A DNA stretch of 64,000 bases from Ammoniphilus oxalaticus (GCF_003609605.1 NZ_MCHY01000008.1:682001-746000), one strand, 5' to 3'. Shown: positions 9,036 to 17,846, numbered from the stretch's first letter. Notes: a model not told the origin generated them from the letters alone. A program made the numbers and translations.

Positions 9036-10262
9036 TTAAAAGGCCCAATTTCCGTTGCGGAAAATGGGTTCCCGTCTTCCGTCCGCTGTTTCGCCATCAA
9101 TATCCATCTCTTCGCAACCGATCATAAAGTCGACATGAACGAGGCTGTCGTTTGCTCCGTTTTGCTTTAATTCCTCTTTCGACATGTCCTTCCCGCCCTC
9201 AAGGCAGAACGCATAGGCGCTGCCAAGCGCGAGGTGATTAGAAGCATTTTCATCAAAAAGCGTATTGTAAAAAATAAGGTTCATATTTGAAATCGGAGAG
9301 TAATGCGGAACTAACGCGACTTCCCCTAAATAACGCGCCCCTTCATCGGTGTCTAGCAATCGTTGTAACGTTTCAGCTCCTTTTTTAGCTGTAAAGGCAA
9401 CGACTTTTCCTTTTTCAAAAGTAAGTGAGAAGTCTTCAATCAAGTTCCCCCCGTAACTTAACGGTTTCGAGCTGCGAACGGTGCCGTTAACTCCATCTCG
9501 CTGCGGTGTTGTAAATACCTCTTCCGTTGGAATATTGGCCACGAACGGAGTCCCGTCCTGGTTTACGCTGCCGCCGCCCATCCATAGATGGCGTTCAGGA
9601 AGATCAATCGTTAGCGCGGTGCCTGGCGCTGTGTAGTGCAGCGTTTTGTACCGCTTCTCGTTCAGAATGGTCACCTTATGATCCAGTTGGCTATTGTGTT
9701 CTTGCCATGCTTGCGTTGGATTGTCTAGGTTAGCTCGCGTCGCTTCAAAAATCGCTTGCCACAGCTTGTTCACCTGATCTTCGGCGGGCGCTTCTGGGAA
9801 CACTCTGGCTGCCCATTCAGGTGAAGGGACAGCAATGACACACCAGCTGACACGATCGGCTTGAATGTAATTGCGGTATGTTTGCATCGCAACTCCCGCG
9901 CTTCGATTGGCGGCGGCGATTTTATCTGGGTTAACTCCTTTTAAAAGATCGGGATTGCTCGCGACGATCGACAGGAATGCGGCGCCTTGTTCCGCCATTT
10001 CTTCAAAACCTTTTGCCCGCCAAATAGGGTATTCTTCAAATGCCTCAAGTGGGGCTAAATCATATTTCAGCCTCGTAATGCGATCGTCAGACCATTCGAT
10101 ATGGACATTTTTGGCTCCGGCATGATACGCTTTCTCTGCCGCCAATCTGACGAAATCGACAGCGGCTAAAGGGGCGATGATGACTAACGTTTGCCCAGCT
10201 TGGATGTTAACGCCTACTTTTACAGCTAATTCTGCATACTGGCTGATCATTTGTTCAAACAA
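9036..10262 (-). CDS. Aminopeptidase, M29 family (AmpS/PepS-like)
   Basis: A cytosolic metallo-aminopeptidase of 408 residues. The N-terminal YAELAVKVGVNIQAGQTLVI and the central LWMGGGSVNQDGTPFVANIPTEEVFTTP region (with metal-binding Glu) are family hallmarks, as is the C-terminal HVDFMIGCEEMDIDG with conserved acidic and His residues. The frame is open 21 codons further upstream. I chose TTG 10262 because AGGAGG lies 8 bases before it and MFEQMISQYAELAVK is the usual family start. It is likely a general peptide-trimming enzyme. Confidence 0.9.
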   Translation of the reverse strand: MFEQMISQYAELAVKVGVNIQAGQTLVIIAPLAAVDFVRLAAEKAYHAGAKNVHIEWSDDRITRLKYDLAPLEAFEEYPIWRAKGFEEMAEQGAAFLSIVASNPDLLKGVNPDKIAAANRSAGVAMQTYRNYIQADRVSWCVIAVPSPEWAARVFPEAPAEDQVNKLWQAIFEATRANLDNPTQAWQEHNSQLDHKVTILNEKRYKTLHYTAPGTALTIDLPERHLWMGGGSVNQDGTPFVANIPTEEVFTTPQRDGVNGTVRSSKPLSYGGNLIEDFSLTFEKGKVVAFTAKKGAETLQRLLDTDEGARYLGEVALVPHYSPISNMNLIFYNTLFDENASNHLALGSAYAFCLEGGKDMSKEELKQNGANDSLVHVDFMIGCEEMDIDGETADGRREPIFRNGNWAF

Positions 10263-10410
10263 ATCTGCTGCCTCCTCGTTTATATGTAATCGCCTTATTT
10301 TACCACGGGAATCCCTTTGTCCCAAATGATAGCGAACAGAATTTGACGTATAAGCGAGGTTTCGACTGCAAACAATTGAGGTAGGACAGAAGAAGAAGGA
10401 GTTTTAGTTG

Positions 10411-11217
10411 ATGAAATTTATGAAGGATTTGCTATCACGCTTGTTAAACGATCGTGTGTTGGATTTGTCCGCCCAATGCGCTTATTATTTTTTATTTTCA
10501 ATTTTTCCGTTTCTTATTTTCATGATCGCCTTAGTTGGCTTTTTGCCATTCACATCCGATGATGTGCTAAAGTTTGTCTCGGAACATATGCCTGGTCAAA
10601 CGAACGAACTGATTGAAGAGAATATTCGAATGGTTGTCGATGTCAAGCGGAGCGGAACCCTATCGTTAAGTTTGCTAGTCACGCTGTGGTCAGCCTCAAG
10701 GGGAATGGATGCTGTTGTTTATGGGTTGAATCGTTCTTATCAGGTGAAGGAGAAGCGATCGTTCATTCGCTCTAAATTGTTATCGATGATTCTCACGGTT
10801 GGGATGATTTTTGTATTTTTGACCGCGCTTGTTCTAACTGTATTTGGAGAAAAAGCGCAAGCGCTTATGCTTGTTTTTTTACATATACCTGAAAATAATT
10901 TAATCGTATCTACTACGTTCCGTTGGGCGATTACGTTGATCGTCGTAACGATCACGTTTATTGCTCTTTATTACATTGCGCCAAATACGTGTATCCGATG
11001 TAAAGATGTCGTTCCGGGAGCCGTGATTGCGGCGGTCGGTTGGCAGCTCGCTTCCGTGATCTTCTCCTTTTATGTGAATCGTTTTGAAAACTTTTCGGCA
11101 ACGTACGGGAGTCTTGGCGGATTAATTATTTTGATGACCTGGTTTTATTTATCGGCGCTGATCATTATGATGGGAGGCACCATCAACGCTTTATTACCAC
11201 AATGGAAAAATGAATAG
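10411..11217 (+). CDS. YihY/BrkB family inner-membrane protein
   Basis: This 268-residue integral membrane protein has about six transmembrane segments. Hallmarks are ALSAQCAYYFLFSIFPF-like N-terminal residues (SAQCAYYFLFSIFPF), LWSASRGMDAVVYGLNRSY in the middle, and the C-terminal YGSLGGLIILMTWFYLSALIIMMGG spread over the last helices. The family was once called ribonuclease BN, but its members are not nucleases and their function is unknown. AGAAGGAG precedes the start, and a TTG directly before the ATG could also be used. mobA begins 14 bases downstream, so the two genes probably form an operon. Confidence 0.88.
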   Translation: MKFMKDLLSRLLNDRVLDLSAQCAYYFLFSIFPFLIFMIALVGFLPFTSDDVLKFVSEHMPGQTNELIEENIRMVVDVKRSGTLSLSLLVTLWSASRGMDAVVYGLNRSYQVKEKRSFIRSKLLSMILTVGMIFVFLTALVLTVFGEKAQALMLVFLHIPENNLIVSTTFRWAITLIVVTITFIALYYIAPNTCIRCKDVVPGAVIAAVGWQLASVIFSFYVNRFENFSATYGSLGGLIILMTWFYLSALIIMMGGTINALLPQWKNE

Positions 11218-11231
11218 AAGGTGGGAGAAAC

Positions 11232-11822
11232 ATGGCGGGATTAATTATTTTGGCTGGCGGAAAATCGAGCCGTATGGGACAAAACAAGGCATTGCTTAAG
11301 GTTGGCGAGCAGACAGGACTTGAGCGTATTTTGGAAAGATTAAGTCCGCTGTTGAGCGATCCGATTTTGGTCACAAATGAACCGCATCTTTATGAGGGAT
11401 TGCCTGTTCAAATCATCGCGGATAATTATCCGGGGCGCGGACCTGTCGCGGGGCTTGAGGCCGGGCTTGTCGCCAGCAAGCATGACTGGAATTTGCTTGT
11501 AGCTTGTGATATGCCGTTTGTAAGTCGGAAGTTGGCTCGGGAATTGTTGGCTAGAAGAGGCGACTATGAATGTATCGTTCCGATGCGCGCGGGGAGAGCG
11601 CACCCTCTGTTTGCGTTGTATCGTCGATCGATATTGCCCACAGTTCAACGAAATATACAAGCCGATGTATTGAAAATGGGCGCTGTGTTGGACGCGAGTC
11701 GCTCGCTATACGTGGAAGAGAGCGAATTAGGACAAGTGGATGATTTTGAAGATGCGTTATTTAATATGAATCACCCGAGTGACTATGAAAAGGCCGTGGA
11801 AAAAGGTCTGGATGGCGCATAA
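11232..11822 (+). CDS. mobA: Molybdenum cofactor guanylyltransferase
   Basis: The enzyme attaches GMP to molybdopterin to make the guanine dinucleotide cofactor used by enzymes such as nitrate reductase. At 196 residues it has the nucleotide-binding LAGGKSSRMGQNKALL (residues 7-22), the conserved GRGPVAGLEAGL and the metal-binding ACDMPFV. The start ATG 11232 has GAAGGTGGGAG upstream. Other molybdenum cofactor genes are not adjacent. The product fits a genome capable of nitrate respiration, which is inferred. Confidence 0.9.
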   Translation: MAGLIILAGGKSSRMGQNKALLKVGEQTGLERILERLSPLLSDPILVTNEPHLYEGLPVQIIADNYPGRGPVAGLEAGLVASKHDWNLLVACDMPFVSRKLARELLARRGDYECIVPMRAGRAHPLFALYRRSILPTVQRNIQADVLKMGAVLDASRSLYVEESELGQVDDFEDALFNMNHPSDYEKAVEKGLDGA

Positions 11823-11838
11823 ATGAGGCGAAAATAAA

Positions 11839-11870
11839 GTAGGCGTAGGGGAAATTTCGCCTACGCCTAC
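11839..11870. repeat. Perfect inverted repeat between convergent genes
   Basis: GTAGGCGTAGG (11839-11849) and CCTACGCCTAC (11860-11870) form an 11-bp perfect stem with a 10-base loop. No T-tract follows on either strand, so it is at best an atypical terminator for mobA and the kinase-like gene. Confidence 0.6.
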
Positions 11871-11925
11871 CAGTATTCCGCTTTTCCGATTGATATCTGG
11901 GCATCTCGCTAAAAATCCCGCTTAT

Positions 11926-13356
11926 TTACGGCCCGCGACTGATCCAAAATGTGACGCGGGTTTGTGGGGCAACGGTTGCGCCAGGTTCGAGATCTTGTTC
12001 GAAGACGAGACCTGCGGGCTCTTCTTCATTTGCGACAATCCTGAAACTATAGTAAAGCCCCGCGCTTTTTGCCGCTTGCTCTGCTTCATGCTGAGAAAGT
12101 CCGCGCAGATTTGGCACATAGACGGTTCCATCTGCTTGCTCTTCAAACTCTTCATCAAGTAGTTCTTCATCCGACTCATCCACTTCATCCATGAAGCCTT
12201 CTTCATCGTTTTGTGTTGGCGTGTCATCACGGACAGGCGGCGTGTCATGATCCTCAACACCCCCAGCATCCTCCTCTGTCGTTGTCTGCTGATCGGGGTT
12301 CACGTTGTTTTCTTCCGCAACTTCTATTGAAGCAGGCTGCTCCCCTTTAGAACCAAGCTTAATGAGTGGCAGAATGATCAGCGCCGCAACCACCGCTGTC
12401 GCGATGATAACATACGGCTTTTTCGATCGGCGTCCCTCTCTACTCTTTTGGAGAAGGTCTTTCGGAATTTGAACTTTTCTTATCCGATCTATCGGCGAGC
12501 GTAATTTTTGTAATTTTTCTTTGCGCAGCCATTTTGTTCGAAGCGCGTCCAACTTGGTCCACGCCGCATTCAACCATCCTTTTACATCCAAAGACGCTGG
12601 ATGTGACGCTTCCGCTGCTGTCGGGGGAGTGAAAGTCGGGTTGAGCGTTTCCTTCCGACTGTGGATAAGCTGTGAGAGCAGTAATGTAAAAGAAAATGAA
12701 GGGCTCGACTGGATGAAGGCCTCACGATATAGTTGAACCAGAATATCATAGTCAAATTCAGACAATGAATGGGCTTGCTGAATTTGTTGTAAATGGTCAA
12801 CCCACTGTCCCGTTGGAGCAGGTAGATTTGTTGATCTTGAAAGCAGTTGGTATAAAAGATGAAATAGGCCGATGGCTCCGCGATGCTGCTTTGCTTCCTT
12901 CCCCCAAAAATTAATAATCATGAGTTGTCCGTCATCGGTTAGCCACAAGTTTTCTGTTGATAGAGAAAAATCACGAATCCCTTGACTTAAAGCAATTTCT
13001 ACTAGTTTTCCGATTTCCAATGTCATTTCTAAACACTGTTCAAAAGAAAAAGGGGCTATTTTTTGCGCCTGTGAAGCGATCGTTCCTTCCCTCAATTCAA
13101 GCGCGACTAACAAGCCACGGGCGCTGTGACTGACATCTAATATATGAAAGAAACGAGGATGGTTAAAACCGTCTACGTTTCGAATGAGTTGAAGCGCTTC
13201 TTCATCGGATAGCTTTGTGAACTGATAAAGCAACACATTCCGCTTCAACGCCAGATCTTTACCGCGCAGTAATACTCCTTCTTGAGCTGGTAGCAGCTCT
13301 GCTTCCACTTGATAGCGTTCGTCATTTAAGCCGTACATGTTCTTATCTACTCCCAT
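11926..13356 (-). CDS. Membrane-anchored pseudokinase with a single PASTA domain
   Basis: The 476-residue protein has a protein-kinase-like N-terminal domain (about 13-235), a basic juxtamembrane stretch, one transmembrane helix (315-335), a very acidic linker (341-409) and one extracellular PASTA domain (411-474). This resembles a PrkC/Stk1-type kinase, but the catalytic residues are gone. The VAIK lysine position reads VLLYQF (residues 41-46). The HRD loop aligned on Asn136 reads DFS, and the DFG position reads NFW (149-151). It is therefore probably a pseudokinase that senses peptidoglycan or lipid II fragments through PASTA. The start may instead be ATG 13338, which has a better-placed GGGAG. 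Confidence 0.8.
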   Translation of the reverse strand: MGVDKNMYGLNDERYQVEAELLPAQEGVLLRGKDLALKRNVLLYQFTKLSDEEALQLIRNVDGFNHPRFFHILDVSHSARGLLVALELREGTIASQAQKIAPFSFEQCLEMTLEIGKLVEIALSQGIRDFSLSTENLWLTDDGQLMIINFWGKEAKQHRGAIGLFHLLYQLLSRSTNLPAPTGQWVDHLQQIQQAHSLSEFDYDILVQLYREAFIQSSPSFSFTLLLSQLIHSRKETLNPTFTPPTAAEASHPASLDVKGWLNAAWTKLDALRTKWLRKEKLQKLRSPIDRIRKVQIPKDLLQKSREGRRSKKPYVIIATAVVAALIILPLIKLGSKGEQPASIEVAEENNVNPDQQTTTEEDAGGVEDHDTPPVRDDTPTQNDEEGFMDEVDESDEELLDEEFEEQADGTVYVPNLRGLSQHEAEQAAKSAGLYYSFRIVANEEEPAGLVFEQDLEPGATVAPQTRVTFWISRGP

Positions 13357-13658
13357 TCACGTCTATTCATCTGGAATCAACCGAATTTTTATCGATGGGA
13401 GAGCGCCCCTCCCTCCTCATATTAGTTGAAGGTGTAATTGATTATACTTCCGGACTCTATTTTAATGCAAAAGATTAACATTGGCTAGTAAGTAACCAGT
13501 TTTTTCAAAATGGAACTTGCTCGAAATGGCGAGTCTCGTAACGTTTGCATTCAGGAAGAAAATAGTGGGAATGTTGGAAAATCCGCGCTAGTTTTAAATC
13601 GAGTTGCGGTATAATGAAAATAATCATACGGATATAGAATGGAAAGAGAGCGAAAAAA
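13357..13658. other. Divergent intergenic region
   Basis: This 302-base gap lies between the divergent pseudokinase and TauE/SafE genes. It should contain both promoters. I see no RNA gene, repeat or convincing open frame with a ribosome site in it. Confidence 0.4.
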
Positions 13659-14411
13659 ATGACGATCTTCATAACGATGCTGTTATTGGGCGGGCTTTTA
13701 GGCTTTGTTGGAGCGGGCGGGTCTGGCTTTATCATTGCCGTTCTCGTCACCTTTTTTTCTATACAGATTCACGTCGCCTTAGCAACAGCGATGGCCGCCA
13801 TGTTTTTGACGATGGCGACAGGAGCTTTTAGTCACTTTAAGCAAGGAAATATGGACTTTAAAACGGGGGCATTGATCGGCCTATTCGGCTCAGTCGGTTC
13901 TTATTTAGGGACGCAAGTCGCTCATCTTATACCTGAGCAGGCGCTAACGTCATTGACAGCGACGATGTTGATCGTCTCAAGTGGACTCATTTGGTATCGA
14001 ACGCGCGCCCAGCAAGCGAATAAAAAATCGGATGGCATTGACCACATCGGCTTGAAGATTGTTGGGATCGGACTCGTGACAGGCGGGATGTCGGGAACTT
14101 TTGGGATCGGATCCACCCCTTTTATCCAATTGGCGCTCATCTCAATTATGAAGAAATCTTTGCGTGTGGTGGCGGGCACGACCATGTTAATTATTTTACC
14201 CGTCGCTTTCTTTGCAGCTGTCGGATACAGTCAATCGGGTTATTTAGATTGGACCTTACTATTAAAGGTCATTTCGGGGACGATGATAGGTTCCTATATC
14301 GGGGCGAAATTTACAAACAAAGCGCCGCTGCCGTTGTTAAGAGGGGCGATGATTTCGACGCCGCTAACGAGCGGTGTTTTGTTGTTCATCCAATTAATCT
14401 TTTTAAGCTGA
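13659..14411 (+). CDS. TauE/SafE family (TSUP) anion exporter
   Basis: This 250-residue polytopic membrane protein has two homologous halves, each beginning with a glycine-rich helix: GGLLGFVGAGGSGF near the N-terminus and GLVTGGMSGTFGIGSTPF near residue 145. The halves are joined by a basic loop. This is the sulfite exporter TauE/SafE layout, whose members move sulfite, sulfoacetate or other small anions. The substrate here is unknown. The ribosome site (GAAAGAGAGCG) is moderate. The gene is monocistronic. Confidence 0.82.
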   Translation: MTIFITMLLLGGLLGFVGAGGSGFIIAVLVTFFSIQIHVALATAMAAMFLTMATGAFSHFKQGNMDFKTGALIGLFGSVGSYLGTQVAHLIPEQALTSLTATMLIVSSGLIWYRTRAQQANKKSDGIDHIGLKIVGIGLVTGGMSGTFGIGSTPFIQLALISIMKKSLRVVAGTTMLIILPVAFFAAVGYSQSGYLDWTLLLKVISGTMIGSYIGAKFTNKAPLPLLRGAMISTPLTSGVLLFIQLIFLS

Positions 14412-14652
14412 TAAGGAGTAAGCTCCAAAAAAGTTGAAAAACATTACGCCAAAATGCAGAAAACCAATAGATTTAAGGATTCATAACGAGTATAATTAGT
14501 ATGATATCTATATTCGATATAGTGTCTATATCCTTTTTACAAAAAAAGGTTTTTTAACTACGTTTATTTGTTAGGCCAATGTAATGTTTACTGAGATTGA
14601 TAAATAGAAGAAGGGTTCCTTACGATTTAACCTCAGAGGGGGACTGGGAACG

Positions 14653-15564
14653 ATGAAGATGGCTGTTATGGATCTAACCTATGTTCAAGGACATACGCTA
14701 CATCAATTTATCGCCAATAATATGGATTTTATTTTGAAGGAATGGAATTATACCGGGGGGAAATTCAAGTTTTTTCAAAGCGCAAAAGCAACTCCCAATA
14801 GCCTTCAGCAAACATTTGAAAATTTGTTCTTAATTATCGGACGAGAAAAACCAAAAATTAATCGAAATGAACTTGCAAAATGGGCGGAACAGATCGGACG
14901 TAAGCGAGCCAAGAACGATTTTCCGATCTACTATACACTAGAATTATTCCATGAATTTCGGGATTTATTTTGGAAAACGCTTTATTCTTATATTGAACTA
15001 TCCGAAATCGAACTGGATTCAAATGAACTGATCGAACTGGAGCGGTATTATAACCAAGCGATTGATTTTGCGATTTATCATTTTGCTGTAAACTATGTAA
15101 GGCAAAAAAATGAGATCACTCGTTTGCAACAATTAGCTTTGAAAACGCCGCGTGTTCCGCTGACACCGTTGACAGACGAGATTGCCTTATCGACCTTGAT
15201 AGGTTCAATGGATGCGTCTCGATTGGAAAATTGGACAGAGGAGACAATCGATAATATTGAGAAATTAAAGATCCATTGTTTGATCGTTGACGTGAATCAT
15301 CTGTTATTTACCGATCCAACTATTTTGAAATCGTTTCTTCATTCATTACAAGGATTTCAATGGATTGGCTGTCACACAATATTAACAGGGATGAACTACA
15401 AAGATGGCAGGGAACTGATCAAGACGGGCGCGTTGCCAGAAGGGCTTGTGATTCATGCGAATATTAAACAAGCGATTGCAAGTCTTGGAGGTCTATCGGT
15501 TCACCCTGAAAAGCCGATTTCGAGCACGAAAGAATTGAGAAGGGTACAACGGAAGAGGCAGTAG
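14653..15564 (+). CDS. RsbR-like protein: RsbRD N-terminal domain plus STAS domain
   Basis: The 303-residue protein has a helical N-terminal region resembling the non-heme globin-like RsbRD domain (about 15-150) and a C-terminal STAS domain (about 170-285, starting TPLTDEIALSTLIGSMDASR). This is the layout of stressosome proteins that control sigma-B through RsbS and RsbT. The second phospho-threonine position of RsbR proteins is kept (ILTGM, Thr245). The first, normally DITG, reads DVNH with Asn215. No rsbS or rsbT gene is adjacent, so it may be a stand-alone sensor paralogue. The start ATG 14653 follows a G-rich ribosome site. Confidence 0.72.
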   Translation: MKMAVMDLTYVQGHTLHQFIANNMDFILKEWNYTGGKFKFFQSAKATPNSLQQTFENLFLIIGREKPKINRNELAKWAEQIGRKRAKNDFPIYYTLELFHEFRDLFWKTLYSYIELSEIELDSNELIELERYYNQAIDFAIYHFAVNYVRQKNEITRLQQLALKTPRVPLTPLTDEIALSTLIGSMDASRLENWTEETIDNIEKLKIHCLIVDVNHLLFTDPTILKSFLHSLQGFQWIGCHTILTGMNYKDGRELIKTGALPEGLVIHANIKQAIASLGGLSVHPEKPISSTKELRRVQRKRQ

Positions 15565-15643
15565 CGCGCTTTGGCGATTGCTATCGCCTTTTCGTGTTAT
15601 AATTAAACATTCACTTTCCAGTGGATGATCCTAATTTTTTAAG

Positions 15644-15661
15644 GGTAAACTTAAGTTTGCC
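15644..15661. promoter_or_regulatory. 18-bp near-perfect palindrome upstream of msrAB
   Basis: GGTAAACTTAAGTTTGCC is symmetric except for one base pair and ends 50 bases before the msrAB start. It is a candidate operator for the methionine sulfoxide reductase gene. The regulator is unknown. Confidence 0.45.
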
Positions 15662-15711
15662 AAGTATTGTAACAAAGAATAAATGATTATTTATAGAAGA
15701 GGTGACACGAT

Positions 15712-16680
15712 TTGAGCATGGGGACGAACAACGGACAAAAGCTAGCCACCTTTGCTGGAGGATGTTTTTGGTGTATGGAGGGGCCGTTTGAGGCTGAACC
15801 TGGTGTGGTCAAAGTTGTTTCCGGTTATTCCGGGGGACACAAGGAAAATCCAACGTATGAAGAGGTTTGCTCAGAGACAACAGGACATTACGAGGTAATT
15901 CAAGTTACCTATGATCCCACCGTTGTTTCTTACGCGCGGCTCTTGGATATTTTCTGGCGTCAAATTGATCCAACCGATCCTGGCGGACAGTTCAATGATC
16001 GTGGCCAATCGTATCGTACCGTGATCTTTTACCATGATAGTGAGCAACGGATGGCCGCTGAATTTTCAAAACGGGCTTTAAACGAAAGCGGGAGATTTGA
16101 GCATCCGATCGTAACAGAAATCATCGCTGCGTCCACTTTTTATCCCGCGGAAGATTACCATCAACAATATTATAAAAAAGACCCGATTCGTTATAAAATG
16201 TACCGTGTTGGTTCTGGCCGAGACGCATTTTTAAAAGAAACGTGGAGAAATCGCGAGAAAGATGAAGATTTGAAGCAGCGTTTAACGAGAATGCAGTATG
16301 AAGTCACGCAAAATGACGGGACAGAACCTCCTTTCCAAAACGAGTATTGGAATCATGAAGAGGAAGGTATATACGTCGATATCGTTTCGGGCGAGCCGCT
16401 TTTTAGTTCGAAAGACAAGTTCGACGCGGGTTGCGGTTGGCCGAGTTTTACGCAGCCTTTGAAAGAGGAGCAAATTAAAGAAAAGATTGATGTTGCGCAT
16501 AATATGGTTAGAACGGAAGTGCGCAGTCTGGAAGCCGATTCCCATTTAGGTCATGTGTTCGAAGATGGACCTGAGCCGACGGGACTACGGTATTGCATCA
16601 ACTCCGCCGCTCTGCGTTTTATTCCGAAGGAAGACTTGGAAAAGGAAGGATACGGAGAGTACGCGAAACAGTTTGATTAG
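15712..16680 (+). CDS. msrAB: Bifunctional peptide methionine sulfoxide reductase MsrA-MsrB
   Basis: A 322-residue fusion that repairs both stereoisomers of oxidised methionine. MsrA occupies residues 10-165 with the catalytic GGCFWC (Cys18). MsrB occupies about 175-320 with DAGCGWPSF and the catalytic [11 protein letters not shown] (Cys295). The two CxxC zinc pairs of many MsrB proteins are absent, so this is the zinc-free form. It lacks a signal peptide and is therefore cytosolic. The start is TTG 15712, with AGAGGTGA six bases upstream. It is a single gene, followed by the 82-bp repeat array and then a terminator. Confidence 0.95.
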   Translation: MSMGTNNGQKLATFAGGCFWCMEGPFEAEPGVVKVVSGYSGGHKENPTYEEVCSETTGHYEVIQVTYDPTVVSYARLLDIFWRQIDPTDPGGQFNDRGQSYRTVIFYHDSEQRMAAEFSKRALNESGRFEHPIVTEIIAASTFYPAEDYHQQYYKKDPIRYKMYRVGSGRDAFLKETWRNREKDEDLKQRLTRMQYEVTQNDGTEPPFQNEYWNHEEEGIYVDIVSGEPLFSSKDKFDAGCGWPSFTQPLKEEQIKEKIDVAHNMVRTEVRSLEADSHLGHVFEDGPEPTGLRYCINSAALRFIPKEDLEKEGYGEYAKQFD

Positions 16681-16790
16681 AGGCGAGCGGGGCGCTGGAG
16701 GAACAGGGAAGGTGAGCGGTGGCGACAGGGCCAGAAGAGAAGCGAATGGGCTGGCTGGTTATGAGAATTGAATGTTGACTAACCCTATAT

Positions 16791-17070
16791 CCCATTTTAA
16801 CAGGAGTTTCTCCTGCTAAATGAGGTCGGCGGTTGTAATGTGGTGGGGAACTGCGTGTAGGTCCATGTTCCTCCCATTTTAACAGGAGTTTCTCCTGCTA
16901 AATGAGTCCAGCGGTTGGAAATTGGTGGGGAACTGCGTGTAGAACCATGTTCCTCCCATTTTAACAGGAGTTTCTCCTGCTAAATGAGTCCGGTCGTTGT
17001 AAATTGGTGGGGAACTGCGTGTAGGTCCATATTCCTCCCATTTTAACAGGAGTTTCTCCTGCTAAATGAG
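16791..17070. repeat. Tandem array of an 82-bp unit carrying hairpins (4 cores, 3 spacers)
   Basis: A 34-bp core beginning CCCATTTTAACAGGAG occurs at 16791, 16873, 16955 and 17037, exactly 82 bases apart each time, and is invariant in all four copies. Each core is a near-palindrome: CAGGAG-TTT-CTCCTG flanked by CATTT and AAATG. The 48-base spacers are similar but not identical and share GGTGGGGAACTGCGTGTAG. The unit length is not a multiple of three and the frames contain stops, so the array is non-coding. It lies between the msrAB stop and a terminator, so it is probably transcribed as a 3' untranslated region. Confidence 0.92.
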
Positions 17071-17106
17071 GCCAGCGCTGTATACGGTCTGAAGATTAGG
17101 TTGCAT

Positions 17107-17152
17107 TAAAAAGATCCCTTGCCTTTCTTTGTTAAGGCGGGGGATTTTTTGT
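17107..17152 (+). terminator. Intrinsic terminator downstream of the repeat array
   Basis: AAAAAGATCCC and GCCTT pair with AAGGC and GGGATTTTTT in an interrupted stem, followed by a T-run. It is the first terminator after msrAB. Confidence 0.65.
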
Positions 17153-17315
17153 GTGAATGGATTCCTGCCAACGGCTGTAAAGGGATCAAATAAGCCTGCT
17201 TAATCTAAAGCTTATCCTTTATTTCCTTCTCTTATCCAATCCCTTCCACCGCAACCTTCTCCCTTTTTACGAGCAGCAAAGAATTATGGAATATCGGAAT
17301 TGAAACGAACGCGTT

Positions 17316-17622
17316 GTGAAATTTGTCTCTCATCGTTGCGGTTCAACAGCGGCAATGATTCATAAGCGGTTGATCGTTGACAATTATTTATGCCGCGCCA
17401 GGGCGGAGTTGCTGCAAGGGTTGATGTCAGCTTACTTTACTCCTTTACAAGCGCTCAGTTTTATGACGTTTATTTTGTGGTATGTACCTTGTCTTGCTAC
17501 CTTCAGTGTTATCCACGAAGAAACGGACTCCAAAAAGTGGACTTGGTTTTGGTTATGCGTTAGCGATCGCATATTTGATTTGCTTGTTGTTTTATCAAAT
17601 GGGTCGTTGGCTATGCTTTTAA
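17316..17622 (+). pseudogene. feoB remnant (C-terminal end of the ferrous iron transporter)
   Basis: The segment YFTPLQALSFMTFILWYVPC (from about 17436) is the highly conserved C-terminal helix region of FeoB and is followed by LATFSVIHEETDSKKWTW. The frame then breaks. The expected continuation, GYALAIAYLICLLFYQMGRW, is encoded in the +1 frame after the TTTT run near 17547-17550 and ends at TAA 17620-17622. A normal FeoB has over 600 residues. Nothing recognisable of the GTPase or core membrane domains lies upstream, only the repeat array. This is therefore a truncated and frameshifted remnant, unless the assembly is wrong. Confidence 0.75.
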
Positions 17623-17637
17623 AAAGGGGGGAAAGCA

Positions 17638-17846
17638 ATGATCCTGAACATGGCAGTTGGCGGGCTTGTGTTTGGCTATGTGGGGTGGACGTTGGTTCGA
17701 TTCTACAAAAAAAGCAAGAAGGAAATTGTTCAGGTTGCGCCCATGCTGAACAGTGTCCAACCGCGCAACAAATCAAAAAAAGCGCGAGTCGGCGTAATCC
17801 CGACTTGCGCTTTTTCAATTCAATGTTCCCTTTTGCCCAGTTTTAG
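17638..17846 (+). pseudogene. Frameshifted FeoB-associated Cys-rich membrane protein
   Basis: ATG 17638, behind AAGGGGGG, starts MILNMAVGGLVFGYVGWTLV. This membrane anchor is typical of the small FeoB-associated Cys-rich proteins and should continue with KKSKKG and a CxxC segment. The cysteine part (GNCSGCAHAEQC) is present, but in another frame, so one base appears lost in the A-rich run at about 17707-17723. In the annotated frame the protein reads on without cysteines. It directly follows the feoB remnant, as in intact feo loci. Confidence 0.7.
17776..17816 (+). terminator. Intrinsic terminator
   Basis: AAAAAGCGCGAGTCGG pairs with CCGACTTGCGCTTTTT. It is a strong stem closing the decayed feo locus. 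Confidence 0.8.

Noticed and set aside
16791-17070. CRISPR array
   Set aside because: The repeats are spaced like CRISPR units, but spacers are similar to each other, the repeat is a strong palindrome with only four copies, and no cas genes are present.
17432-17818. 128-codon minus-strand frame opposite the feoB remnant
   Set aside because: The plus strand carries clear FeoB homology; the minus-strand product is low-quality and lacks a ribosome site.
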